Shown here in pieces: positions 44,432 through 54,095 of a DNA stretch of 64,000 nucleotides. Every line of letters begins with the position of its first letter. Positions within the stretch are counted from its first letter, which is position 1. The stretch is taken from contig CAVPCZ010000013.1 in the NCBI GenBank assembly GCA_963702445.1, forward strand, positions 221,647-285,646, given 5' to 3'. Below the pieces are notes generated by a model. The model ran no database searches and was not told the DNA's origin. It saw only the letters and a program-made list of their open reading frames with translations. Both the position numbers and the translations under genes were made by a program. Origin of the DNA: CAVPCZ01 sp963702445 (lineage in GTDB: Bacteria; Bacteroidota; Ignavibacteria; UBA10030; UBA6906).

Positions 44432-45244
44432 TTATTTCATGAGCAGCAGCTTATTGCTTTTTGTGAATCGCACATTCCCGATGCCGTCAATGATTGTGAA
44501 ACGTGCGTAGTAGACGCCGCTTGCCACAGATGTGCCATCCCACGTAACCGAGTAGTAACCCTTTTGCTGCACACCTGACGCTAACTCGGCAACCTGTCGT
44601 CCAAGTACGTCGAACACGGCGAGCTTCACGTTGGCTTCTTCCGGCAACTGATACCCCAGCGTTGTTGATGGGTTGAATGGGTTGGGATAGTTGGCGAGCA
44701 GAGTGAATTCATCGAGAGGTAGATTCATGGATCGGCTTGACTGCTTCGATGGAACTCTAACCTCTTCCCCCATTGTTACCATCGCAGAAATCGAGAGGGG
44801 ATCATCCGGGAATCGCTTCTTGAGAGCTGTAAAATATTCCACGGCTCTCGGCTTGTCATCTATCCGGTACCAGCAGATGTTCCCTGCATCGTAGAGGGCG
44901 AGCTTGGCGATCGTGGCATCTGCGACGGAGACCAGTTGTTCAGCCATTTCGAGCGCTATCTTCGCATTGCCATCCTTGAGCACGAGACCTACCAGAAGAT
45001 GCTGCGCGGTCCAGGCACTCCGCGTGTTGGGATGTTGACTGATTGCCGCAGTGAGTGCGCCCTTGACATCCTGTCTTAGTTTTGACTGCAATCGGGAAAG
45101 GAACACCAGCGCTTTGGATCCGACGAATTCGTTGGAATAACGGGAACTCAAAGACTGAAAAACGGTTAATGCTTCTGGTTCCTGGCCCTTGAGCATCAGG
45201 GCGTAGGCCGCGTCGAGCTCACTGATGCCGGACGTGTCCGGCAT
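44432..45244 (-). CDS. TPR + T9SS sorting domain segment; probable C-terminal part of the protease at 45219-46811
   Basis: 270 codons without a signal peptide. Residues 5-170 are helical TPR-like repeats (AAYALMLKGQEPEALTVFQSL), and the last 85 are a type IX sorting domain (LANYPNPFNPSTTLGYQLP ... KSNKLLLMK). A T9SS domain needs a Sec signal peptide, which this frame lacks, while the preceding protease frame has a signal peptide but no sorting domain. The two frames overlap by 26 bp, and one base less in the TT at 45244-45245 joins them. It is best read as the tail of one protein of about 795 aa. Confidence 0.7.
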   Translation of the reverse strand: MPDTSGISELDAAYALMLKGQEPEALTVFQSLSSRYSNEFVGSKALVFLSRLQSKLRQDVKGALTAAISQHPNTRSAWTAQHLLVGLVLKDGNAKIALEMAEQLVSVADATIAKLALYDAGNICWYRIDDKPRAVEYFTALKKRFPDDPLSISAMVTMGEEVRVPSKQSSRSMNLPLDEFTLLANYPNPFNPSTTLGYQLPEEANVKLAVFDVLGRQVAELASGVQQKGYYSVTWDGTSVASGVYYARFTIIDGIGNVRFTKSNKLLLMK

Positions 45245-46811
45245 TGCTCATGGGTTCAGGAGGACTCGCATTTTTCGCAGGCGATGAGAGTTTTGCCGCG
45301 ATCTTTGCCCAGCCGTTGGGGTCAGAGTCCAGCGCACCGGAATAGTCCACGTACGCTGTGACGCTAGGATAGGGCGGGTAGTCTCCCCACCAGTTGCCGC
45401 ATGCCGAGATCGTGCCGCCGTAATCAGAATAAACGTCGTAGTAATCATTCCAGTAGAGGCTGTTGTATCCAATGTAGCTACCGAGATACGGCTGCGAGGT
45501 CGCATCACCACGGACGGCCCACCCGTTGAACCTGAGGATATTGCTGGGAGTGAGATTCGGGTCGCCATAGTTCGCGCAGTAGACCCCATAGGGGGAGTTG
45601 TCCTTGATCAAGTTCCAGGCCATGCCCGTCCAGTAGCTGCTTGCATAAACGCCCGTGGAGTTGTTCTGAATGGTGCAGTGAGAGATAGGAATCTCAGTGT
45701 TGTAAGCGAAAATACCATAAAGGGCGTTCTCGATAGTGCAGCCGTAGAGCGTGCCGTCGCTCTCACCGTTGTAGAATTCGATCCCTTTCCATTGGCCACC
45801 GGAGCGAGTGAAGGTTGCACCGTTGGCCTCCAGCCTACCCTCAATGCGGAGTTTGTAGTAACCGTTTGAAGCGACATTGGTTCCAGGAGAAATCCGTAGG
45901 GTTACTCCATCTGGCACGGTAACATCGCTGGTTAACGCGTAAGAATCTGGGTGCACTTGAACGATGTCTCCGCTAAGTGAATTTGTCAACGCTTCTTCGA
46001 TCGTGCTGTAGTTTACAGGAACGTCAATTACACAGTTGGTCGGTCGAGGTACCACCCAATTCGAAACGGTTGGTTGCTTGTTGCTCCAGACCACCTTCAT
46101 CTGGGTCCTATCATGGTTGCTGTTGTTCGAGTCGTACATCCAACCGTAGACGGAATCGTAATAATATCCTGACCAGCGAAGGATCTTTGGTGCTTCGGCA
46201 CCATTGTTGCACATCATTGTTAGAATATTGCCGTTTTCACGTGGGAGTACGGCGCCCCGCCCGTTCCAAGCACCCGAATCGCTATTACCATTTTCGTGCT
46301 GACCTCCCATCAGATGACCCACTTCGTGGGCGAATACCCACCAACCATCGCGGTCCGCATAATCCCACTGCACAACAGCAAAAGCATGCTCGATATTTGC
46401 ATTTTGATTATTGGGTCCGACATTTCCGTGAACTGAAGTGTTAGTGGCGAGGAGGAGAACGACAATTTGCGCATTCCGCTGATATCGAAGAAAATGAACC
46501 TCGTCCATGTAACCGTCGGAGGGATTTGTCAAGCGAGTGACATTCGTGTTTTGGTCTTGATTCTCCGTGTAGTCGACTTCAACAACCTGTCCCGCCAATT
46601 CGCACTGCTCCCCAGTTATGCCACTCGAATCGCAGATAGAGTTAAGGCGGTCTACCGAACTGGCCGCTATGGATCCGATCGTGCCCTCGCTTGCTGTTTG
46701 GGCGGCTGGCGTATACACAACCAAGATCCTTATCGGCGTCGCCAATAAGGTCTTTTGTGAACTCAATACCCAAAGGGCGATCAAGATCAATTGCCATGCT
46801 AGTCGTCGCAT
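45219..46811 (-). CDS. Secreted metzincin metalloprotease with parallel beta-helix, N-terminal part
   Basis: 530 codons. It has a signal peptide (about 1-24), a reprolysin-like catalytic domain (about 28-240) with zinc site HEVGHLMGGQHE (HExxHxxGxxH) and MMCNNG (Met-turn-like), then a right-handed beta-helix (about 265-480) with repeats such as GCTIENALYGIFAYNTEI and HCTIQNNSTGVYASS. The last residues (AGHVRHQ) look out of frame. With the TPR/T9SS frame downstream it would form a surface-exported protease. The start is supported by CAGGAGGG before the ATG. It is cargo of element Asn-1. Confidence 0.85.
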   Translation of the reverse strand: MRRLAWQLILIALWVLSSQKTLLATPIRILVVYTPAAQTASEGTIGSIAASSVDRLNSICDSSGITGEQCELAGQVVEVDYTENQDQNTNVTRLTNPSDGYMDEVHFLRYQRNAQIVVLLLATNTSVHGNVGPNNQNANIEHAFAVVQWDYADRDGWWVFAHEVGHLMGGQHENGNSDSGAWNGRGAVLPRENGNILTMMCNNGAEAPKILRWSGYYYDSVYGWMYDSNNSNHDRTQMKVVWSNKQPTVSNWVVPRPTNCVIDVPVNYSTIEEALTNSLSGDIVQVHPDSYALTSDVTVPDGVTLRISPGTNVASNGYYKLRIEGRLEANGATFTRSGGQWKGIEFYNGESDGTLYGCTIENALYGIFAYNTEIPISHCTIQNNSTGVYASSYWTGMAWNLIKDNSPYGVYCANYGDPNLTPSNILRFNGWAVRGDATSQPYLGSYIGYNSLYWNDYYDVYSDYGGTISACGNWWGDYPPYPSVTAYVDYSGALDSDPNGWAKIAAKLSSPAKNASPPEPMSNAGHVRHQ

Positions 46812-46984
46812 TGTTCCCTCCTGTTTGTAGAGTGGGATAATCTTAAGGAATAGAGGATGGACCAGAACAAGTAATCGCTTCCTGTGTATCGCATAAACCA
46901 GTCAACCCAGTTGTCGCAAACATATCTAGCTGGTTCATTTGCATGTGTTAGTCTCCTGATGAACGATCTCGATTCTTCTATGAG

Positions 46985-48844
46985 TTAGAACGTGAGAACC
47001 GTCATGCCGACACGCATATCCAGCATCCTGCATCGAGTTGTCGAGGTCTGGTAGTATGGGGAAGGGATAAGAGTTTGGCCGACAGTAGATCCTTCCAGGG
47101 GTTGCCTTGTATCCGCATATGTTGTGCGAATACTGAGTTCGACTTGCGGAACTGGACGATACGAAAATGTCACAGCTAGAAGGATTTCTTCTGTGTGAAA
47201 AGTGCTTACGGATTGTTGGTCAGGTATTGGGGAAGGCCAGAAATGAATATGGGAAAAGGAGCGATCACCACGAGCAACGGGAGGCGCATAGCCGATCGAA
47301 AGAAGAATCGTAGTTTCATCTGAGAAACCGAAGAGAAACATTCCACCAAACCGAAGCGTTGGAGTGCGCCAATTCTCCGCCGACTTTCCGCTCTTGTCCT
47401 CACTCGCTTCCTTCCTCCATCCTTCCGACAAAGCTGCCCTGCCGGTAATTGCATAATAGCCTTTGCCAAGCGCAGGAAGCACGAAAGGGCTTGGTTGGAG
47501 GAGCTGTGCCTCGATCTCCCGATCTGAAAACGTGGCCACGCCCACATAAACACCAAACTCGCTCTGTTGAAGGCTAGATCTTGTGGAGTACTCATCTCGA
47601 GTGTAGGAAAGCCCTTCGTTATTGGCCAGGACGACATTCCCGTCCTGTAGCAATTGATGGGCATCGAAATTGGCGCCGAGACTCAATTCAAGGCCTGGAT
47701 CTGGACGGTTAACGAATTCTGTCGCCAGGTGCATGTTTCTGAAGCCTCCGCTGTTGTTTACGTCCTTGTTGTGCCAAGCGGCCTGTCCCCGTCTGTACCG
47801 ACTCACCAGAGTCTGATCAATCCACGGCTGAGTGGGAGCGAAATTGAATTGAAGGGATGCTGTGCTTTTGTCTGAAAGGCCACACGTGAGCCCTCCCCCG
47901 GCGCTGAAGAGCGAGCGCGTGGCATCAGTTATCTCGTATCCCTGGAGCGTGGTTCGCGTGGTACCGGCGATAGTCTGATCGTTACGCACATTGTCGATTG
48001 GCTGTCTATCGTAATGAAAGACCAGTGAAGTGATGAACTGGCCTCCAGGGACAGGTGCAAGCGCGAAGCCATATGGGCAAACGTACCTGGTCGTGACATT
48101 CTTCTCGGAGATGATTGAAATACCAGCTTCAATGCCGAACTTCTCCTGATGGGAGGATGACACTCCCGTGTACTCAAATCCACCAAGGTCGGGATATGAG
48201 GGGTAGAAGAATTCGCCAGCGTCATATGGATCTGGAAAGCCATCCATATCATAGAAGGCAGGATCGATCCGGAGGGTCTTCTGGCCTTCGGAATTGATGG
48301 AAGGTTGATCGGAGGCTGCATACTTGCCTCCAAGACTCAATTCCAGGTTTTGAAGTGGACGGTATGCGATCAGGCATTCCAGACTCAATGCCTTTTCTTG
48401 AAGTTGAATCGCTCTTCTTCCGCCTTCAGGTGTGGTGTAAGGATACGAGCCTAAGTAAGGCCACTGAGCGTATGCGGATCCGTACGAATCGTCGCCGACG
48501 GACTGTCCCGGAAGGTACAAGACATTGATCGACATCGTGGTCCGATCATCAAGGCCGAATAAAGTTGAAGCTCCAAGTAGGAATTCCTTCCTCGTTGAAC
48601 TCGTGGTGACCTGGACGGCACGGTTTGCGCCGGTTGCGGACCATGCCGAATCAGAAGCAGGCCCAAAACGAAATTGAGGGGTCAGGCCATATGCTATTTG
48701 TCCCGAGTGAACGACGGGAAGTCTTGAGCCACTGAGTTGAACAAAATCGGGGATTGACTGCGCCGTTAGGATGTGTGGTAGAAGAAGGAAGGTGAGAACC
48801 CAAGACGCCCGCTGTGGTCTTGGCGGTTGTTTCCGAGGCTGCAA
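46985..48844 (-). CDS. Outer-membrane beta-barrel-like protein, unknown function
   Basis: 619 aa with a signal peptide (WVLTFLLLPHILTAQS, cleaved about residue 30). The mature part alternates polar and apolar residues through many predicted strands (RFGGMFLFGFSDETTILLSIGYAPP) and ends in MRVGMTVLTF with terminal Phe, as outer-membrane proteins do. I do not recognise a family. The only available start is TTG 48844. It is encoded in the same direction as the protease gene and 173 bp upstream of it; a functional link is possible but not shown. Confidence 0.7.
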   Translation of the reverse strand: MQPRKQPPRPQRASWVLTFLLLPHILTAQSIPDFVQLSGSRLPVVHSGQIAYGLTPQFRFGPASDSAWSATGANRAVQVTTSSTRKEFLLGASTLFGLDDRTTMSINVLYLPGQSVGDDSYGSAYAQWPYLGSYPYTTPEGGRRAIQLQEKALSLECLIAYRPLQNLELSLGGKYAASDQPSINSEGQKTLRIDPAFYDMDGFPDPYDAGEFFYPSYPDLGGFEYTGVSSSHQEKFGIEAGISIISEKNVTTRYVCPYGFALAPVPGGQFITSLVFHYDRQPIDNVRNDQTIAGTTRTTLQGYEITDATRSLFSAGGGLTCGLSDKSTASLQFNFAPTQPWIDQTLVSRYRRGQAAWHNKDVNNSGGFRNMHLATEFVNRPDPGLELSLGANFDAHQLLQDGNVVLANNEGLSYTRDEYSTRSSLQQSEFGVYVGVATFSDREIEAQLLQPSPFVLPALGKGYYAITGRAALSEGWRKEASEDKSGKSAENWRTPTLRFGGMFLFGFSDETTILLSIGYAPPVARGDRSFSHIHFWPSPIPDQQSVSTFHTEEILLAVTFSYRPVPQVELSIRTTYADTRQPLEGSTVGQTLIPSPYYQTSTTRCRMLDMRVGMTVLTF

Positions 48845-49669
48845 AGAAGCGAAGGAGCGCGTGTGACCTGGCCTACGATTCCGGGGGATTAAACACCGGA
48901 ATACTCAATGGACGGGCAGAAATCGAAGCTGGACTACCTAGCCTGTGAGGTGAACGAGTAGCAAATACTGTGACGTGGATAAGGCTGATGTATGACAGCC
49001 CCCAACTCAGAAAGGCATCGGAGGTCTTCATGAATTTGACTCATAGGAGAATGGATGTTTCGTCACCCTGCCGTGTTTTCGGATCGCGCGGGCCACAACG
49101 CGATGATCCCCACTGTAGGGGTAGAACACCAAAGTGGAGTAGATGCCAATTAGCGAAACGAGACTGTGGAGAAGGAATCCAGGTCAGCGCACCTCCTTGT
49201 CTGCGTCTGAAGAATCGACCTGTTGTAAGAAAAACAAGATGGGGGAAGAACAGAGATGGAGGGATAGGAACGATAACCGCCGATATTCAAGAACTGCACC
49301 ATGATAGCCTGGCAGTGCCGCAAAAGCAAGATAAAAAGGTTCCTCGTGAACTTGTGTCAGGTGACCTGCGTCGGCGTCCATCAGCGGAATACTTGTCGCT
49401 TCCGCCGATGAGCGAAGAATGAGAATTGCAGCCAGCGCCACTGCACACATTGTTGCCTTCCTTTCAATTCTCCTTATCTACATATACCACCGAAGGGCCG
49501 GAATTGGAGCCGGGGATGACAAAAAATATGTAAGAACGGGGTCTTCTCCCCGGTCCTTTCCTTTGACTGCTTCTCATTCTGGTGGTGCTGCGCCAATGAG
49601 AGGTTCATGCCGTGGGCATTTTTCAGCGGGATTCCGGACAATGTTGAGACAGACGGAATTCGCGACCAA
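48845..49669. other. Gene-poor stretch in element Asn-1
   Basis: About 825 bp, holding only the possible 88-aa secreted protein at 49184-49450. The rest shows no frame with a ribosome site or recognisable motif; it may be decayed sequence. Confidence 0.4.
49184..49450 (-). CDS. Possible small secreted protein
   Basis: 88 codons with GAAAGGAAGG just before the ATG and a signal-peptide-like start (MCAVALAAILILRSSAEATS). The following DADAGHLTQVHEEPFYLAFAA looks protein-like, but the last third (LSLHLCSSPILFFLQQ) does not, so the gene may be truncated or frameshifted. No family was recognised. Confidence 0.4.
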   Translation of the reverse strand: MCAVALAAILILRSSAEATSIPLMDADAGHLTQVHEEPFYLAFAALPGYHGAVLEYRRLSFLSLHLCSSPILFFLQQVDSSDADKEVR

Positions 49670-49801
49670 TTATGCAAATATCGGGAGGAGATCAGCTTGC
49701 CGGTTTTCACAACACGGAGTGAGTGGCATCATCTGTGCATTAGCGGCACCACTGAGAAAACTCGAGATAAGTGCGAGAAAACGAAGTCTTCGTATGGTCA
49801 T
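49670..49801 (-). CDS. Possible 43-aa secreted peptide or truncated gene start
   Basis: ATG 49801 lies behind AGAAAGGAG. The product starts with a good signal peptide (MTIRRLRFLALISSFLSGA, cleavage after ANA) and then has only about 20 residues, including a CC pair, before TAA. It lies 29 bp after the beta-propeller gene on the same strand. It is either a secreted peptide or the start of a broken gene. Confidence 0.4.
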   Translation of the reverse strand: MTIRRLRFLALISSFLSGAANAQMMPLTPCCENRQADLLPIFA

Positions 49802-49830
49802 GAAGAGACTCCTTTCTGATCCTTGAGGGA

Positions 49831-51024
49831 TTATTCGACCCAATCGATGCAGCCAGTCGTTGGGATGTTAGCCTCCGGGGAGGGATCTATAGTTGCAACC
49901 CGGCGAAGGCCCGAACCGTCTGGGGCCATGAGGAACAGTGAGAGCCCCGCTTCCTCCTGCCGCCCAATGATTGCCAGCGAATCGCCCTTCGGTGAAAGCA
50001 CCAAACCCTCCAATAAGCGAAAGCCGGAGGCGAGAGTAGTTACCTCCACAGGGGGAGTGAACGAAGTCACTTTGACAAGAAAGTGGTCGCCCTCGGCAGT
50101 GCCGTGGACCAGACGTTCGTCAGAGAGCCAGCAGATGGTTGAGCTAGTGGCAAAAGCTCCCTCCCCAATTGGGGTGCTTTGCCCGCTCGGAAGGTCCAGA
50201 ACTAGCAGGCGATGGTCGGTCGGTCCGGCGTAGCCGAGCTTCTTCCCGTCGGGCGACCAGAGCGGATGGACGAGGGTCGAGTGGCCGTAGCGCCGTTCGC
50301 TCGATCCGTCCCAAGCGATGAGGGTCAGCTCCCAGGGACCCCCGAGAGTGTCCTGGGCCAGGTAGGCGATCCTAGTGCCCTCAGGCGAGTACCGGGGAAG
50401 GTTCACGGTGCGAATGCGAGTTGTATCGGTGAGGTCGTCAAATCTCCCGGAGCCGTCGGTGTGTACCGATCGGAGCACTTCCTTGTTGCTCGGGTAGAAG
50501 AGCGCGTGGCAGACCACGTGCTGCATATCGGGCGACCAGTCCCCGTCGCTTTCCGAGACGTCCGAGCCCGTGTTGGTGAGGTTGCGTGCGTCAGTCCCAT
50601 CCAGATTGCTCACGAACAGGTCGAACGTGTTGCCGGGCCGCCGAGACTGAAGGAGCCTCTTCCCGTCGGGCGAAACCCTCGGTTCGGCGGCACCTGGAAC
50701 CAACGGATGCGTTTTCGGGATAGCCTCGTTGGGGTCGATCGCGCAGATGCCGCTTGCCCGGGATCCCGCGTTGAGTTCGAAGATGATGCCCCCCGTAAAC
50801 TGCCAGGCGGCAGCAGGATCCACCAAATGACCTTCGTCGTGACATGAAAGCGCCACAAGGCCGAGTAGGATGGCTACCATGGAGAGCGTCAAAGCGCTGA
50901 TCCTTGCGTTCTTGACAAAGTTCTTCCGAGTTCCATTGTGAACCGGGATGGGACGATGGAGTAACGCAGAGGTCTGATCCTCGGAAGGAACGAGAGTCGT
51001 ACCATGATGCTCTTTCGGATTCAT
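49831..51024 (-). CDS. TolB-like beta-propeller lipoprotein
   Basis: 397 aa. The N-terminal signal (about 38-61) ends in the lipobox LVALSC, so it is a lipoprotein with an unusually long basic pre-region; ATG 51024 is backed by TGGAGG. The mature part has six to seven WD40/TolB-type blades with the PRVSPDGKRLL, GDWSPDMQHVV, PRYSPEGTRIAYL and PLWSPDGKKLGY repeats. It is probably envelope-located and binding, not catalytic. It is driven by the promoter at 51055-51085. Confidence 0.85.
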   Translation of the reverse strand: MNPKEHHGTTLVPSEDQTSALLHRPIPVHNGTRKNFVKNARISALTLSMVAILLGLVALSCHDEGHLVDPAAAWQFTGGIIFELNAGSRASGICAIDPNEAIPKTHPLVPGAAEPRVSPDGKRLLQSRRPGNTFDLFVSNLDGTDARNLTNTGSDVSESDGDWSPDMQHVVCHALFYPSNKEVLRSVHTDGSGRFDDLTDTTRIRTVNLPRYSPEGTRIAYLAQDTLGGPWELTLIAWDGSSERRYGHSTLVHPLWSPDGKKLGYAGPTDHRLLVLDLPSGQSTPIGEGAFATSSTICWLSDERLVHGTAEGDHFLVKVTSFTPPVEVTTLASGFRLLEGLVLSPKGDSLAIIGRQEEAGLSLFLMAPDGSGLRRVATIDPSPEANIPTTGCIDWVE

Positions 51025-51054
51025 GGTTACCTCCAGTGGATTGAGGATCCACAG

Positions 51055-51085
51055 GCAAGATATCCATGGCTCAAACGATTGTCAA
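51055..51085 (-). promoter_or_regulatory. Promoter, TTG-N20-TATCTTGC
   Basis: On the minus strand, TTG (51085-51083), 20-nt spacer, TATCTTGC (51062-51055), 30 bp before the beta-propeller gene. Confidence 0.65.
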
Positions 51086-51099
51086 GTGTTTGACGATGT

Positions 51100-51446
51100 T
51101 TATTCCTCCACTTGTTTATTCCTCCACTTGTCTAATCATCCCTACTGATGGTAAATTAGAATTCCCTATTCGTGAGGGGATGAATTGCTGCACTGATCTC
51201 CCGCAAATTCCTACAGAATCTGACCTGCCCCTTCAAAAAATCCATGCGGGCCAGAACTCTAGCATGAACCATCCGAATTAGTGAGTTGGTGATATGAATT
51301 CGGAAAACACCGGGCGGAGATCGGTCCGCGCAATCGCACCTCGTGCAGAATACGGCTCATGCCTCCGTGCTTCTTCGTGGGCTTATTCTTTGCCGTTTAA
51401 GGTCATTTCTTTTGTTGTGAACTCGAGAGATTTGTTTTGTTGGATT
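51100..51446. other. Gene-free right end of element Asn-1
   Basis: About 350 bp with no supported gene, relatively AT-rich, containing a tandem TATTCCTCCACTTGT duplication near 51100-51130. It leads into the end repeat at 51447. Confidence 0.4.
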
Positions 51447-51468
51447 GACTGTACCGTACTTGTACCTT
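51447..51468 (+). repeat. Right copy of the end repeat of element Asn-1
   Basis: It matches 44080-44101 at 20 of 22 positions in the same orientation (two TGTACC words). It lies 90 bp inside the right boundary. Confidence 0.6.
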
Positions 51469-51558
51469 GACCGGAGAAGAAAGCGAAAATAGAGAAAATC
51501 CGGTTTTCTGATGTGCCGCATTTCATCAAATATCGTCGATTATTGTTCCGCCCCCTGT

Positions 51559-51586
51559 GGTTCGAGTCCTGCTCGCGGAGCCAAGC
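51559..51586 (+). other. tRNA-Asn 3'-end fragment (attachment-site copy 2)
   Basis: The 23 bases 51559-51581 (T stem-loop and acceptor, GGTTCGAGTCC...GCGGAGC) are identical to the end of the intact tRNA-Asn. Here CCA follows (GAGCCAAGC). The 5' half of a tRNA is absent upstream, so this is not a tRNA gene but an integration scar. Confidence 0.85.
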
Positions 51587-51591
51587 AAATT

Positions 51592-51638
51592 GAAGACCCG
51601 AACCACCAGATGATGGTGGTTTCGGGTCTTCTTGTTTT
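51592..51638 (+). terminator. Intrinsic terminator after tRNA-Asn fragment 2
   Basis: A 17-bp stem with one bulged base: GAAGACCCGAA-CCACCA and TGGTGGTTTCGGGTCTTC, followed by TTGTTTTC. Confidence 0.8.
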
Positions 51639-51689
51639 CGGGGCTGGTTCCATTCTCTCTCAACTGAGCCAACTCCCGCCAATTCCAAT

Positions 51690-51720
51690 TTGACTTTTCC
51701 TCCATCTGCGTGTACATTAC
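51690..51720 (+). promoter_or_regulatory. Promoter, TTG-N20-TACATTAC
   Basis: TTG 51690-51692, 20-nt spacer, TACATTAC 51713-51720. Downstream it shares ACCGTTGG with the promoter region of the second kinase. Confidence 0.65.
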
Positions 51721-51778
51721 TGCCGCACCGTTGGCAAATCTGTGTCGTATCGAATAATCACTCCCGCGGCGAGTTTCC

Positions 51779-54095
51779 ATGATTGGCAAGGTGGTTTCTC
51801 ACTACAAGATCCTCGAGAAGCTCGGCGAAGGCGGCATGGGTGTCGTCTACAAGGCCGAAGACACTCGCCTCAAGCGAACCGTGGCGCTCAAATTCCTCCC
51901 GCCTGACCTCACACGAGATCCTGACGCCAGGCAGCGATTCATCCATGAAGCCCAGGCGGCATCTGCACTTGAACATGCCAACATCTGTTCAGTCCATGAA
52001 ATCGGTGAACACGAAGGCCAAACCTTCATTGTGATGGGATACTATGATGGTGAAACGCTCAAGAAAAGGATCGAGCGTGGACCCCTTCCAATCGACGAGG
52101 CTTTCAGCATCACCATCCAGGTGGCAGAAGGATTATCGAAGGCTCATCAAGCGGGGATTGTTCACAGGGACATCAAACCGGCCAACATCGTACTCACGAA
52201 GGATGGCGCTGCAAAGATACTTGATTTTGGGTTGGCAAAGGTCGCAGGCCGCACACTCCTTACCAAATCCGGCACAACGCTCGGAACGGCCGCCTATATG
52301 TCGCCCGAGCAGGCTAAAGGCGAGACGATCGACCGCCGGTCAGATATCTGGTCACTCGGCGTCACGTTGTACGAGATGCTTTCGGGCACGAGGCCGTTTG
52401 AAAGCGACTACGAGCAGGCACTGGTCTACTCGATTCTCAGTGCTGAGCCGCAGCCACTGCGGCGGATCCGCACTGAAGTGCCTGAGAGTCTCGAAAAGAT
52501 CTCTCGAAGGGCCCTGCAGAAAAACCCCGCTGAGAGATACCAGACTGCGGCAGAACTCATAGCTGACCTGGAATCTTACCGTGCAGGAAGTACGCTTTCC
52601 AGGAAGACCGACAGGCTGCTGGCAAGGAAGTGGATCAAAGATAGCTCTGGCCGCCACTGCCGCCGTCGTAGTGATCGCAGCCGGGCTGGCCGTGTTCCTC
52701 CTCCAGCCCAGCAAACCGAAAACGACATCCGTGGCCGTTCTCCCGTTCGTGAACATAGGTTCCGACAAGGAAGACGAATACCTCAGCGACGGTCTGACTG
52801 AGGACCTGTGCACAGCTCTGTCGCAAGTGAAGGGTCTGCGGGTGCCGGCGCGGACGTCGTCCTTCGCTTTCAAGGGCAAGACCGATGATATTCGGAAGAT
52901 CGGCGATCAACTCAATGTAGCCACTGTGCTCGAAGGGAGCGTGACCAAGGCAAACAACCGTCTCCGGATCGCCGTCCAGTTGATCGATGTGGCCACCGGG
53001 TTCCATCTCTGGGCTACGAACTACGACCGGGAGGCGGGCGACATCCTCGAGATCCGTAGCGACATTGCCCGGCAGGTGGTCACCGCACTGAAAGTCCAGC
53101 TTGGCGTGGAGGAGGCCCGCGCCATCTACAGGAAACCGACCGAGAACGCCGAGGCTCAGGACCTCTATATGCGGGGGCGTTTCCACTACAATCAGTATAC
53201 CTGGGACGGGTTTCAACAGGCGCTGCAGTACTACCGGCTCGCCATTGAGAAGGATCCGGGATACGCGGCCCCCCACGTTGGCATTTCCCTGACGTATTTC
53301 GCCCTCGCCGATGGCTACCTGCCACCGAACGATGCGATGCCCCAGGCGAAGGCGTCTGCCCAGAGAGCACTGGAGATTGACAGCCTGAATGGAGATGCAC
53401 ATGGAGTGTTGGGGATCTTCCTGACATTATATGAGCGGAAACCGGCGGAAGGGGCGCGGGAACTTCAACGGGCCCTTGAGCTCAGCCCGAATTCCGTTGA
53501 TATCCTGGTGTACGCGGTCTATTGTTGGGCGGCACTAAAGGGGGGGATGAATGAGGCACTTGAGTACATTGACCGTGCGATTGCCCTCGACCCTCTTTCC
53601 CCGCTCGCAAGCAATACAAAAGAGTCTCTCCTGTTTTTCTCGCGTCGCTACGACGAAGTCATCAAGCAGCATCAGCGGACTGCTCAGCTGGATCCGAACT
53701 TTCTGTACGGGGACTATTTCCCCGGTGCCGCATATCGAGAGAAGGGGATGCTGCGCGAGGCCGTAGCGGAATACGAACGCATTCCCGTTCCGCCCCCATT
53801 CCCCCCATTCCCCGGTCTGGCTGTCACGTACGCTCGTATGGGCAGGATGGACGATGCACGAAAAATCGCCCTGGCCTGGGAAAAGTTTTCCAAGAACAGA
53901 TACGTCGACCCTGGTGTGCTTGCCGTGATCTATGCAAACCTGAACGAAAAGGAGAAGGCGTTCCATTGGCTGGACAAGGCGTTCGAAGTACATTCGTCCG
54001 GCGTCTGGGGCCTTCGGTGGCTCCCGGAATATGATCCTCTCCGATCAGATCCCCGGTTCTCCGCTCTGTTGAAGAAGCTCGGAAGAGAGGAATGA
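51779..54095 (+). CDS. Ser/Thr protein kinase with TM helix, TolB/FlgO-like domain and TPRs (frameshifted)
   Basis: The kinase domain covers residues 1-270: glycine loop LGEGGMGVVYKAED, Lys 38 (VALKFL), HRDIKPANI (129-137), DFG (149-151) and YMSPEQ. Then come one membrane helix (IALAATAAVVVIAAGLAVFLL), a CadC/FlgO-like module (SVAVLPFVNIGSDKEDEYLSDGL ... GFHLWATNYDRE) and TPRs to the end. The frame changes at AAA 52637-52639; dropping one A gives KWIKIALAAT and a protein of about 771 aa. The first frame alone would stop at 52801. It is a transmembrane sensor kinase of the type abundant in Ignavibacteria-like genomes. Confidence 0.85.

Larger units (their letters stand above)
44036..51558. mobile_element. 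Putative integrated element Asn-1 at tRNA-Asn, integrase-less
   Basis: It lies between the intact tRNA-Asn 3' end (44035) and a second copy of the last 23 bases of the tRNA at 51559-51581. Both ends carry a near-identical 22-bp direct repeat inside the boundary (44080-44101 and 51447-51468, 20/22 matches), like recombinase arm sites. Its cargo lies entirely on the minus strand: a T9SS metalloprotease, an outer-membrane protein, small secreted proteins and a beta-propeller lipoprotein. No integrase gene is found, so it was mobilised in trans or has lost it. The cargo region looks less GC-rich than the flanks. Confidence 0.6.

Noticed and set aside
49474..49710. 78-codon minus-strand frame
   Set aside because: It overlaps the end of the better-supported 43-aa frame and has no ribosome site or motif.
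51511..51693. Second tRNA-Asn gene at 51.5 kb
   Set aside because: Only the T arm and acceptor 3' strand exist; there is no matching 5' acceptor, D arm or anticodon arm upstream.
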